Shown here piece after piece: positions 1 through 11,900 of a stretch of DNA of 64,000 nucleotides. The first letter of the stretch is position 1. Each line of letters begins with the position of its first letter. The DNA is from Anthonomus grandis grandis (Eukaryota; Arthropoda; Insecta; Coleoptera; Curculionidae). The translations under genes and the position numbers were made by a program. The notes below the pieces were generated by a model. The model worked only from the letters and a program-made list of their open reading frames with translations. It did no database searches and had not been told where the DNA came from. The stretch lies in the NCBI RefSeq assembly GCF_022605725.1, contig NC_065554.1:16883100-16947099 (forward strand), written 5' to 3'.

Positions 1-850
1 AACTTCTTTTTGTCAAAGACAGTTTATGTCTTGGGACATTTAAATTATAGCTTCTCATTCTGCTCATGATTAAGTCATAAATGAGTGAACAAATGGGAAT
101 GTTTGAACACAAATATGATTCAAATATATAGGTAGCTGAAAAAGCAAGAATGTTCAATAGCTTGCATTTAGCTTGATATGGCATTTAGTGCCATTCCCAA
201 AATAACCCTAATTTTTTTTTGATTGACAGGAAGTACTATAACTCTATGACGCTTTATAGATGCTTAGGTAAAATTCCAATTCAATTCCAACAATTATATA
301 AATAAAGGAAATATTTAAATGAAGTAGAAAGCTGAAAATTTGGGAGTAAATGCAAATAGTGATCTTACATTTAAATTTAAAATTATTTAAAATGATTACA
401 TTTAAATTTATAATTTTAAATTTACTACTTAACAAAACTTGCATACACTAATAATATGCACCAAATACATGAAATGTATCTACAGTAGTTTGATACTGCA
501 AAAAAACTCAATAATCTAGTCAGTAAAGAAATGATGATAAACAGATATCTAAGGTGTTTTTACCTTATAATATTCTAAATGGTTTTATGTTGAATTTTAT
601 AATTCAACAGCCTTTAAAAGAAAGTCAAATATTGTTTTACTGAAAGTATTAGTGTTCTAAAGCATTTCTATTTTTTGTATATTATATTATTGTATTTGTA
701 ATTTATTTGCATATTTGACGGTTCTGTTACATCTGTATATTGACAAAATAAATATATTTTAATTAAAAATAAATGTAGATCATGGTTTGTGCCACTTAGG
801 TTAACTCTTACAGATAAAACAATTATAAAGTATAATAAAAAAATTCCTAC
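1..850 (-). other. Intron of the GCNA-like gene (open at the left edge)
   Basis: The sequence is very AT-rich with stops in all frames. It begins with a good minus-strand donor immediately after position 851. I see no convincing exon, so the SprT-like exons are expected left of the window. The short open frame at 244-444 is low-complexity Ile/Leu/Phe sequence and is not supported as a gene. Confidence 0.5.
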
Positions 851-3337
851 CTGATAATGACTCCAGAAAAGAATACTTTGTTGGTTTCTGTGGCATCATA
901 CTTTTTCTCTTAACTTCCAAAAATTCAATTTGCCTATCATATTCATCATCCGTTGACACATCTTCATCGCTACTTGAGGAACTTTTACTTTTGATTCTTC
1001 CTATTTGTTTTATTTTTTCAGAAATTTTTAAAGGATAGTTTTCCTTATTTGTCATACTGTTCCCTGGTTTCTTTTTTGGTACATTGCTTTTACTTTCATT
1101 ATCATCAAAATTTAATTTGGTTTTTACATTATTCAATGGAGAATCGCGGTTTTCAAATCCATCGGAATCAGAATCGATGAGGCCCTTCAGTTTTTGTATC
1201 CAAGGAGACTGAATAGGTGTCTTCAGTTGATCAAAATTCAATTTTTTTGTAGCTGGTAAATTAGTTTTTTTAATTGGTTTTTTTGCTCTAAAATAAATAC
1301 TTTTTATATGGACTCATCAAAAATACAAGTAAGGTTATTTATGCATAACACAGGTATAATAGAAATTTGTAAAATTTCATTTGCTAGTTAAATTAAAAAA
1401 AAATACTAACCTTTCAGTTTTTGGTTCCTGAATATTTTGGATTTTTCTTGGATTCCTTTTTTTGGGCTCAGACATTGGAAGAAGTACTTTATCCTCTTTC
1501 TCTCTCCATTTTTTTCCATATAAAGAATCAAGGAGAGAAGCAACTTCTTGAATATTTTGATTGGTTGGAGTGTTATCTACTTTTGGAGTAAAGTTCTTTT
1601 TTCTGGTAGTAATAAAGGCATTACTTTTGATTGGGGTAACAGGACTATCTTCAATCATTATTATAGCACTTTTTAAACTATCAGTTTTACTGTGGTGATA
1701 GTCCTTATTATTATTTTTTTCTTTCAAAAGAGTATTTTTTGAAATATTCTGTTTTTTTATTCTAGATTTTAGGCTTACATCTAATTCTAAACTAAAGGAA
1801 TCATCTGAGAGACTTTTCTTGTCCATGGAGTCTTTTTTCTTGGGTGTTTGTACTTTTGAATCAGTCTTACTAGTGGAATCTTCACTAAATCTTAGATTAA
1901 AAGAACTATCAGATAAATCTATGCCTTTTTTGTCTTGTGTTCCTGTTTTTAAGTTGGATGAATTCTCATAGAAAGTTTCATCAATTACACTAACTTTATC
2001 ATCTAAAAAAATGAAATTCAGTTCATTTCATGCCAAATAGGTTATGGAGGCTATACAAAACTAAACAAAAAATTGTATAAAACCTATAAATATTAATAAA
2101 ATTTTTTTATTAGCCAGTTTGAAACAATACTTTAATCATTTTTAGGTTGGTGATTTTTGAATTTTGAGAGAAAAAATAATACAGTCATTGCCAGCAAACT
2201 AACTTTTTGCATATAGAAACAATATGCTACCATTTGCCCAAAATATTCGTGTAACTTAGGATTACAGAAGAATAACATTCCCAACCAATCTTCTCCAAAT
2301 CTGGGAGAAAATAGTACAATAAATGGTAAAAAAAGTGAATTTTCTTATTTAATTTTCCACTAACTAGTTGGCCACTACTGTAAATATTATAGAAAAATAT
2401 GTAGCCTAAAATTCAGATTCACAGTTTTTATCCTATATTCACTACATAGAGAATTGCTTTTTTCTACAACAAAAATACTATGGAGTTTGACTCACCAAAT
2501 TGAAATCACAATATTATTGGACTTTTAAGAATTTCAACCCTCAAAAATCCTCCCTATTGTGCCACAATATAAACATAATATGTTTTAAAGCAATTTTGTA
2601 TATAATTGGATTTTTGGTATTATCTGTAGTGATCCTTACATTTTCAAATGACCTTTTTCTTTTCTTGTCCTTTAAAATCACACCAGGACTTAAAATTCTG
2701 CAGACCAGCAGCATGTATCATAATCAAGTCGCAAAATTAAAAAAAAATTATTTTAAATCCTTACCATTTTTTTTGTCAATAAATAACTCATCAAACCTGT
2801 GAGTTAAATAGTCATTAAAACTAGAACAAGCAGCTATTTTATCATTATCTAAATTGGACTGCTCCTCCCCATATATTGTTGAGACTTGACTGAAAAACGT
2901 TTCAGACTTTTTGTCACCATCTACATCTTGTAACCACTGCTCAATAATTTCATTTTTTTTACCGGTACTTCCTTGTGATAAAGGAAATTTGTCAGTTTTA
3001 TGTAAAATAGGTGGCTCTGAGTCCTCTGAATCTGTTGAGTCAATAATAATATCTGGTTTGCTGAGAGAGTTTGAACTGTGAATACTTTCTGAGCTTTCAG
3101 TATTAACTTCTACAATACTTAAGTCCTGGTTTCTCATATTTAATGATTCGTCAAATGCTGCTGAGCGTCTAAAGTGTTTTTTCAGAGCTAATCTCGAGAC
3201 TAAAAAGTATTATTGCTATTTTTTAAATAATCTCTATGCTATTAACGTATAAACTTACCTTTTTTTATTTTCAAAGTTTTCTGTTTACCCTTAACTTTTG
3301 GGGACATGGAGCTGAGCAACTCAAATGATTCTTCCAT
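851..3337 (-). CDS. Gcna: GCNA-like acidic SprT-family protein, 5' four exons (partial)
   Basis: Four coding exons read on the minus strand: 3259-3337, 2765-3199, 1411-2002 and 851-1287. All have GT donors and AG acceptors, and the junction phases agree (1, 1, 2, 1). They give about 514 residues from the ATG at 3335-3337. The protein is highly charged, Ser/Asp-rich and probably disordered. It carries at least three hydrophobic-acidic motifs of the SUMO-interacting type: IIIDSTDSEDSE near residue 80, AIIMIEDSP near 287 and GLIDSDSDGF near 407. There is also a loose repeat around SLSDDSFSLELD. The last exon ends with KYSFLESLS, which resembles the segment just before the SprT-like metalloprotease domain in GCNA/ACRC proteins. 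That domain (HExxH) is not in the window and should lie further left. In known animals GCNA is germline-enriched and works on DNA-protein crosslinks. The family call rests on architecture and this short motif, so it is moderate. Confidence 0.6.
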
Positions 3338-3759
3338 TTTGTTTTCCTTAAAATTCCAAGGGTTTAATATTTAATCTCGAAATATTGTAAATGTAAGATA
3401 TATTTTAAAAATTTAAACTATTTATTAGTCTCAAAATTAAAAAAAAAAAACAGTAAAATTCCGATTGATGATTCTGACATTTCTGACAGGCAAATTTTTT
3501 GACATGACCATGAAGAATGCTATAGAATAGGAAATCCCTGTGGCCTAATTTTAAAGCTGGTGAATTGCCGAAAATGTCCCTATTGATTGGATTCGAATTT
3601 ATAAAATTTATAAAATGCCGGCAAAACTGCTTTAATATTTTTGAGAATTGTAAAACATAGTTCAAGAGGCCGCGAACTAATTCGGAGTAATCTTGATAGG
3701 TCATTGATGTCTCTATAATGGTTTAATGTTAAATATTATAGTAAGTGTTTTATATTCGA
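3338..3759 (-). other. 5' leader/upstream region of the GCNA-like gene with a small unrecognised ORF
   Basis: This stretch lies between the GCNA-like start codon and a decayed LINE. It holds a 99-codon minus-strand frame at 3405-3704 with a small Cys cluster (CQKCQNHQSEFYC) near its end. I recognise no family in it. It could be a small gene just upstream of the GCNA-like gene, part of the leader, or chance. No TATA box or other promoter element is clear. Confidence 0.2.
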
Positions 3760-4091
3760 GAAAAAATAGAGTTGATATGAATCTAAGAAATTATTCTAAA
3801 ACGTTCTGGAAACATCTAAAGTACTTAAATGTAAGTCAATCTGAGAGTGATACAGGTTTGGAACTTCTGCAGATGATTTTAATAATTTATTTATAAATAA
3901 TACATTTAGAGTACCTTCTTTGAGTTCTGAGAAAGATGGGGACATATTAAGTATCTACAGGCGTCAAAGTTTTCGGTCCACTTAGTAAGTAATACTATAG
4001 GTGTAGACAATATTAATCTGAAAATGCTTGCATTTGTCTTTCCAGAATTGATGGAACGTTTTACGTCTATTATTACTTTATGTATTACAAC

Positions 4092-6304
4092 ATTATTGTT
4101 TTTCATTCATTATTCATTATTGTTTCATTCATTCATTCATTGATTGCCATAAGAGCACGTCAGTTTAAAAGTCATCCATTGAATACTCAACGGATAGATC
4201 CACCAAAAGCGAAGACTACAAGAGAACGACAAGCAGACAAGAGAGAGAGCGGGGTAAGACTTCGGACGACTCCTCTAAGTTCCTTAAACCCCATATTAAA
4301 TCCCGTACTGATCCCAGACTAGCAAAATCACTCCAAACCCCGATCTGGGAGCTGGCAAAGCGCCACCCCAGAGTGCGGAAATTAGGCAAAGCGAGGAAAG
4401 CGTACGCAAACTCGAGGAGAAAATTCGGGAACGAGATTTGCAAATTGAGAGAAACGCAAACGAAATGTATGAGATTAAACTTAGATCTCTTCTCTCAGAT
4501 CATCGAGAGAGTACAATTGTTTGAACAAAAGATAAATAAGTTAATCTCTGAAAACCAATCTCTCAATGGGCAGATCTCGGACTTGAAATGCAAACTCGGG
4601 GAGGTGTTGACTCAAAACGAAACCCTTACCATCAAAAATTCCGAACTCAAAGAGAAACTGACGGCACAGGGGGGTCTGGCTAGTGATGATAATCAAAAGG
4701 AACGTAAAAATAAAAGAACCAGGGAAGACGCGAGCCTGTCTCCGCCCTCACAAGACAGAGGCGAGCCGGCCTCGGAAATGGTTCACCCTGAAATAACAAC
4801 AAACAGGGAGCCAGTCCCCTCAACATCGTCAGTGTCAGATCCCATCCAAAACTCCACCGAAAATCCTACGCCAAAATTAAAAAAAAATCCACTGTACATG
4901 CCCTTAAACGACCTTTCACGAGCACTGATTCCATCACAAATATTAACAAAGTCCCAAAAGTAGTGTTAAGAGACACAAAAAACTGGGCCGCAAAATACAA
5001 GTTATTTTGTGAAAAAAAAATAAACATCGTAAAAGTCCAGAAAGACAGATTGGGATTAGCGCTCTTTCCCAAAACTCCTAACGACCACCGGGCACTAACA
5101 GGACTTCTCAAGGAGGAGGGAATGGAATTCCATTCCTTCTTCCTTGAGGAGGACAGGAAACTGAACGTGATATTGAGAGGACTTGACCAAAAAACTTCAA
5201 GCTAGAAGAGGTCGAGGAGGAGCTGAGAGCGATGGGGTTTGAGCCGGAGGAACTGGGCTGGCTTAAAACCAGCCCACAGACCTCATCAGATTCCTCGTCC
5301 CCAAAGAACAGGAGAATTTGTTTGAAATTGATAACATTTTAAAGATTAGGGTCCGCGTTGAGCGCTTAAGGACTCAGACTATTGCAAACAGGAAGCAAAT
5401 TGGGCAGTGTCATCGCTGCCAGGAATATGGTCATTTACTGAGTAATTGCAACGCAAAGCCGCGTTGCCACAAGTGCAAGGGCAAACATTTCTATTCAGAA
5501 TGTGTAAAAAATAGAGCAACCCCGGCTGAGTGTTGCAATTGCGGCGGTGACCATCCGGCGAGCTAATGGCGCTGCCCAAAAAACCCAAATATAAAAAACA
5601 CAAACAACCAAAAAAAAAGCTTCGCTGAGACCTTGAGAACGACCGACTCGGACTCTAATAACAGGAGGGCGGAGCCAAAGAATGGCAATACATCATCGTA
5701 CATGAAACGGCCCGAGCTATCAGTTAAAAACACAAATCTCCTAGATCTCTTAAGTTTGGCCGACGGGATCCTGGAAAAAAAATCGATAACTTAATGGCAA
5801 AACTGGAGAAATTAAACTCCAACCCGGCGATCAAACTATTGCTGGGAGTCGAGGTCTAGGTTCTCGCAGTGTCCGTTCGTTTCCTTCCTAACATGTCCAA
5901 ATCCCAATTCCCATCCTTAATAACCACACAAAAATAAACCTCATACAAAACCCAATCCAACCGGCAAAAACCTAATTTATCATCAAAAAGCACCGTAAAG
6001 GACCGGTTACGTTCACACCTCCGCCCGACCTTTTCTCGCTAGCCAAAAGTTCCGCAATCTGAGGGGGCGTGGTCTGCTCCACAGGCTCGCGTCCAATACC
6101 ATCACACCCAGACCTCATAAATACATGCAAACCTATCCCGACCAGTCGGTTCCTATTCTCCGAGCAAGTCAAAAGTCCAAGCACCTAGATGCGACCCAGA
6201 ATTATAAAAAGATGGCGCCTAATCTCAACGAAAGGATCAATCAAAAGACCCGCAAGAGATTCGCTGCTAGACCGGAAGTATCAGTGCAAAGATGATGATG
6301 ATGA
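4092..6304 (+). mobile_element. ORF1-only Jockey-clade non-LTR element, inserted in the older LINE
   Basis: The insertion is flanked by an 11-bp direct repeat: TGTATTACAAC at 4081-4091 and TGTGTTACAAC at 6305-6315 (one mismatch). Removing it rejoins the RT reading of the host LINE. It carries a gag-like ORF1 (4195-5858), then about 430 bp without a reading frame, and ends in an ATG-trinucleotide run. No endonuclease or RT is present between ORF1 and the tail. The base composition is clearly more GC-rich than its surroundings, which suggests later arrival. It could be a half-LINE that depends on a partner for retrotransposition, or a copy that lost ORF2 by internal deletion. Confidence 0.75.
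4195..5858 (+). pseudogene. Jockey-type ORF1 (gag-like, zinc-knuckle) with frameshifts
   Basis: Collinear pieces lie in different frames. First comes a basic N-terminus and a long coiled coil (about 4373-4670, with leucine/polar heptads such as LFEQKINKLISENQSLNGQI). A Ser/Pro-rich linker follows to the stop near 4963. Then comes the pre-zinc-knuckle domain (4963-5330, including VILRGL and EEVEEELRAMGFEPEEL). Last are three zinc knuckles at 5398-5565, starting QCHRCQEYGHLLSNC, then RCHKCKGKHFYSEC and CCNCGGDHPAS. This order is typical of Jockey-clade ORF1, which packages its own RNA. Frameshifts near 4254, 4960 and 5205 and the stop at 5564-5566 show it is broken. Confidence 0.8.
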
Positions 6305-7560
6305 TGTGTTACAACTAAATCATATATTCAGATATCTGGAAAATGGCAAAATGTAATTCCGATACCCAAAAAGGATACTGCAACTTAGACCTGTAAGTTT
6401 GCTTCCCATGTCAAAGGTTCTGGAAAGAATTGTTGCTTCTCAACTTTCTAATTTTCTTCCACAAAATAATACTCTTACACAGTCTGGTTTCATACACATC
6501 AGTGACTTTTATTATGTCCACAGCACAACAGCCTAGCTGAAAGTCACTCATGATATTTTTACAGATCTTGACAGAGTATTGAATACTTCTTTAGTACTAC
6601 CGGATTTCAGCAAAGTCTTTGGTATTCTGAATCATAGTCTTTTGTGTGGAAAACATTCTTATTTTGGGTTGTCTAAGGAAGCTGCCGAATTTTTTTTAAG
6701 TTGTTTGTTAAATCGCAAACAGAGGGCGATATACAGGGGTAAAGATTCAAGTTATTTGACGAATTCAGGAGGCATTCCTTAGGGTAGACTTTCATAACTA
6801 TTTAAAATATTCAAAGTATCAGTCATATGCCGATGATTCCCAAATTTATTCTTTCAGTTGCTAATCTGGCGCAGAAAATGAATGATGACCTTAAAAACAT
6901 TTTAAATATTTCCAGAACCCACTCCCTACTTTTGAATAAAGCAAAAACAGAAGTCAAAGGGTAACTAAAATAGTTTCGGTCATCCTTGGTCTTAAAAATA
7001 TTACTAATGGGTAAAAATTCCAATTTTTTTTGCAGAAAGATTGGTTTTGAATGACAACTAAAATTTACTGATTTTTGTCGTACCTTAGGAATTCTTGAAG
7101 ATGACTTATTTTCATTAATTTTGATTCACTTGTTGTCCACTATTTCATATTGCAATGTCCTTTACGATTGGTATTAAGGTAAGAAAATAGGATTTTCCTG
7201 CAAAGGATACAGAATTAGCGTATATAAGATTTGCATATGGACTGCGAAAATTTGATCATGTATCAAATAGTTTGCGTGATTCTCACTGGTTGAATCTGGA
7301 TGAGCGTTTTAAATTACATATGGCTTGTCTTGTTCTTAAATTAAATATGAGTCTAGCTTACCTTCTTTCATTTCTAATAGTTAATTAAACGTGAAAATAT
7401 CAGTAATTGTCTCACAGCATCTGGCTCTCTTATTTCTAGACACTACACTGCCTCATTACAGAAATTATTTTTAAACAATACCGTAATAATATTTAATGCT
7501 ATTCCCACCAAAATCAAATTACTTAGGGGTAGTCAGATATTTATAAGAAAAAATGATTAA

Positions 7561-8842
7561 ACGATGTTTTATCACTTAGAACGTAAGCTGTACGATTTTT
7601 CTTTTGTCTGTTCAAGGAAACAGTATAATTTTTATTATTATTTAGGTTTAATATTATTATTTAAGACGGTTGCGTAAAAAAGCATATATCTAATATGAAC
7701 GTCGCCATCAATAGAATAATTACTAACGTAAAATTTATTTCTTTATCATAAATAAAGACACTATTATTATCATTTTTGAAAAAGACCTCTAGCTCGACCA
7801 ATTAGTCGTACCATCATTAAGAGATATAAACATGCCAATATTATTGTTGTTATTTTGCAAAAAATAAAAACAGCAAATATCTATCAGACCACTATGCGTA
7901 ATCATCAATTCCCCAATCTGTATTGATACGTTTTGCCTTAATGGTGCGGGCATAAAGTACACCGTATTAGCAATAGCCAATCAGTGATCGAATTTAAATA
8001 CCTATTGCTAATCCGTTATACCTTTTGCCTGAATGCATCCCGGTCAATGTATACGCGTCTTTAGATATACCTAAACAACATAATTATACTCCAATCTGCA
8101 CGGAGCTTGGAGTGCGGAGCTATTTACATCTGTGGGTATACCTATGTGAATTTTTTTTTTAATTAATTTTTAATGCCAATATTTTTCAAATTACCCAATA
8201 TAGAATTATAAGAAAAAAATTAATAATTGAAAAATTTCTGTTTTTAAAAATTATTACGAATTGATTTAATCTAGCACTCTCTATCTTCTTAACATACAAT
8301 TTTTTATAACATCATTAATCATTATTTTAATATCACTTCCTAAATAACTATTATTTTTTTTGTCTATTATGTCTATGGGAAGCAATCAAAATTTGCCCAA
8401 ATTAGCTTCATCCTTCACATGCTCTCTCTATTACACTGCGATGAAACCGATATAGTCGTGCGACGTCACATGTGTCAGTCGGTAAATAATTATATCCAAC
8501 TTCTCTCCGTATCCACCTTTTGCAACGTGAAGTTAGAACATTTTTAAAAATTCAAATTCTGGAAACCAGAATAAATATTAAAGTGTAAATCACAGCGTTT
8601 TATCGTTTTGAGCGCAATTTAACATTAATAATAATATAAATTACTACAATTTTGTGATTGAATTTGCTACGTAATCTTTGATTTGTATGCCTAGGCACAA
8701 GGACATTTTTCTTTTGGATTTTGGTAGTAGTATTTATTCATAATGTAAGGCTTAAAAAATAATTTATTTGATTGTTATACTTATCTATTTCCTATACTTT
8801 CATTCTACAATCAAAAACCTAATGAACTATTTTATTTTCCAG
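7561..8842 (+). other. Upstream region of the zinc-finger gene
   Basis: No supported coding sequence is present. The region between about 8400 and 8700 should hold the promoter and a first non-coding exon, because a good splice acceptor (TTTTCCAG) ends at 8842 and a leader exon runs from 8843 to the ATG. A CRE-like palindrome GACGTC lies at 8462-8467. The donor of the first leader exon could not be fixed. Confidence 0.35.
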
Positions 8843-8999
8843 CACATAAAATCAGAATTTCTAGAAGCATATACCCCCTTATACCAATACAGAGTTAAGA
8901 AATCAACAACACAAATATAAAAGTATTATTAAGGATTACTATAGAGCCTCCATTATCCTAAGAACTTAGATGACACAAAAATAAACCAAACTCTTAAAC

Positions 9000-11900
9000 A
9001 TGGATCAGGAGCAGGATGGTATGTAAAAACACATATAACAATTAATCCAAAGAAGAATATAACAGTGTATATGGCTCTTAATCTGTTTACTGTTTAGATT
9101 GAATTCCTTTGGTATTAAAAATTGCGATTGTTTTGTTTGCTTTTATATTTTCTTCTTTTATACTGTGTTACAATAATGAATTAGTTAGCGAACATTCAAT
9201 TCTGAACAAAAACTAAACAAGAGTCATGCTAAACTGAACTGTTAACATCAATTTTATTTTATTGGTATTGGCTCATATTTCCTATATTTTATATATTCCT
9301 ATATGTTTTTTTATATTTTATTCCAGATTAGTTCTAACCACATTCATTCAGATTTTGTATCATTAAGAATTCAATTCTTATAAAATCACTGTCCTGTCAC
9401 TCTATTTTTTAATTAATGCATTTGTATTGAACAGTTGTTATTATAATAAAATATTATACAATTTAATTCAAGATACAGTAACTGTTAAGGAAGAAGACAA
9501 TGTTGACCCTACTGTGCTTTATTCCTGTGAAGCTTGTGATATCACTTTTACTTGTGTTGAGGAACACCTAGCAGAGTTTCATGAAGATGAGGAGGTTATA
9601 TTGGTAAATATATCAACAATACAACCAAATCCATAATATTTGCTTAAAATTTGTATTTTCACAATTTAAGGAAACAGAAGAACCAGAGTCAGTAGATCAA
9701 GAAGACGACAATGAGGAAGAAATCACAGAAAATAATGGAGAGGATCCACATAATAGTATTGGAAAGTAAGTTTAAGCCATTGGGTACTGTTTGTTTTATT
9801 AAATATATAATCTAATTTCCAGCTCCATAAGTCATGAAGAGAATGCACTACAGGAACCAAAACCAGTTTTAACTAAATATGTTGTGAATTTTGGTATGCT
9901 ATTACATTCCTTGTTAAAATGTTTATTATATTATTTTGTATTATTTTAGGAGAAGCCCGAGAAATAAGTGAAGAAGAAGCTTGTAACTTAGATAAGACAG
10001 TAAAAGTTCTAGAGATACTTTCGTGTTCGAATTGCAAGTTGCAGTTTCCAAATATCACTCATTTTAACAAACACATTTGCTCTAATATATCAGAATTTAC
10101 AAAAAAAAACACAGCAAAACTTTTAGAGAAACATTCATGTCCAAATTGCTCATTGCAATTTTCAAATATCACTCAGCTTAGAGAACATAATTGTTGGAAT
10201 ATTGAATATGAAAACAAGGTGAACACATCTAATAAGCAGAGCAAATCTATCACAAAGAAAAAGAAGAAAACAAAGAAGCCAGTGGTAGAAGAGAACAAAA
10301 CTGTTGAGGTACAAAAATCTAAGGTATGAATTCTGTTCTTCTCTTTGAATTGTCTATTTACAGTTCAAACAATGGTGACAAATATCCCTTACTTCTAAAG
10401 ATTATGGGTTATAATATAATTTACCATTGTTATTTTTTTTTTAAATTATTCTTATCCAGAAATCGCTGGCTCAGAGTTATAGGGTTCTATCTCACAATTT
10501 AGGACTTTTATGAATTAATATCTCCCTAAGTTCTACGACAGCTATGTTTATTTGTTAATATAATAAATAGCAGTATCTCATAGAACATAGAACTAGATAA
10601 CATAAATATGTCTTATATGTTACAAAGTTCTATGTTCTACATAAAACTGGGTAACTTAAATAATATCACAGTGTATTAATTTCATAAGTTCTATGTGACA
10701 ACATATAACTTTTGCAATATTCAGGGCTTGTTTTGTAAACATTTCACACTACATAGGATTTTGTTGCTTTTATTTATTGCAATCGCGCGTTAGAAGTTTT
10801 TTGTTTGAAAGTGATATTTATCTTACAAAGAAAAAACAAAATGAATATAGAATCTGGTGAAGAAGATCCATTTGCTGGATATGACAGCGATAGAGATAAA
10901 GAGTATGTCCCCTCGGAAAGCGACAGGTAAATTTAAATTAGTGAGGTTAGTAGAGATGTACGGATAGTATCTACTCAATACTTTAATATCTGATACATGC
11001 GAAGATTCGAAGTAATTGAATCCTTCGACCACAACTACTCGTTACTCGAATACTTGTTTAAATCCCAAATTTCCATGTCACCGGTGGCTGCTTATGCGTA
11101 CTAAATATATTTTATAAGTAAAATATGGCAATATTGTTAATGAAATAAACCGCCGCCGATCGGCCCAACAATAATCTTCTAAAAATAATTTTCTAATATC
11201 TTACTAAAACTTGAGAATCCTCTATTATACTCAAAAAATATAACAAACGCCAAAGCAAGCCCTAAATTTAATATAGGTTTTCATATCAAATCTTAATATT
11301 TGGCTGTATATTCATTAGCAACTAACAAGTAGACACGTAATGATTACTTTGTAACGAATACAAAGTATCTGATACTTTGATATGAAGTATCAGTATCTAC
11401 TCGATACTTATAAAAGTAATCGTTGCGCATCACTAGAGGTTAGGTTTACATACAATTATGTTTCCACTTTTATGTATTTTAGCAGTGATGATAAGGTAAG
11501 TCTTAAAATACTGCAGCTAAAGCAAAAGGTGAAGCAATACTATAAAGCTACACTAAGTACAATGGCTGAAGCTATAATACGTCTTCTGTTTCCCAACATT
11601 TTCTACACTGTTTAACTTCAAGAAAGAATGAATTAAAAAATATAGAGAAAGAAAACGAGATCCATCCAAAAGATCGAGAGTCATTATTGTCGAGCTGACA
11701 CGTCAATAGAATACTGGGATCCAAGTCTTAATATTGCAAAACTTTATGATCATTATAGGGAGGAAATGGCCAAAAAAGGTGAAAGTGTCATTAAACTCCC
11801 CTACAATCGAGAAATTTACTCAACAGAGTTTAAACTTGATTTTCAACGACCAAAAAAGGATCGATGTGACGTTTGTGAATTACAAAGGATTGCAGGATAA

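Larger units (their letters stand above)
3760..7560 (+). mobile_element. Decayed Jockey/CR1-type LINE, ORF2 remnant, split by another LINE
   Basis: This is a broken reverse-transcriptase ORF in several frames. The left part (about 3760-4080) matches the linker before the RT domain and reaches FPELMERFTSIITL. The right part resumes after 6315 with WQNVIPIPKKD, then RPVSLLPMSKVLERI and LTQSGF. It continues with the palm segment LPDFSKVFGILNH and a catalytic YADD box at 6826-6837. The C-terminal region is increasingly degenerate to about 7560. The piece between the two halves is a separate insertion (4092-6304). There are many stops and frameshifts, so this is a pseudogene. The 5' end is truncated and no target duplication of the outer element was identified. 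Confidence 0.8.

Noticed and set aside
2500..2802. 100-codon plus-strand frame opposite the GCNA-like gene
   Set aside because: Mostly lies in an intron of that gene and partly opposite its exon 2; hydrophobic and AT-driven composition, no motif.
4100..4140. ATTC-repeat microsatellite as an independent feature
   Set aside because: It lies at the 5' end of the inserted ORF1-only LINE just inside the duplication, and is best seen as part of that element.
10841..10927. Start of a host gene (MNIESGEEDPFAGYD)
   Set aside because: It lies between inverted repeats and is followed by broken transposon protein, so it belongs to the mobile element.
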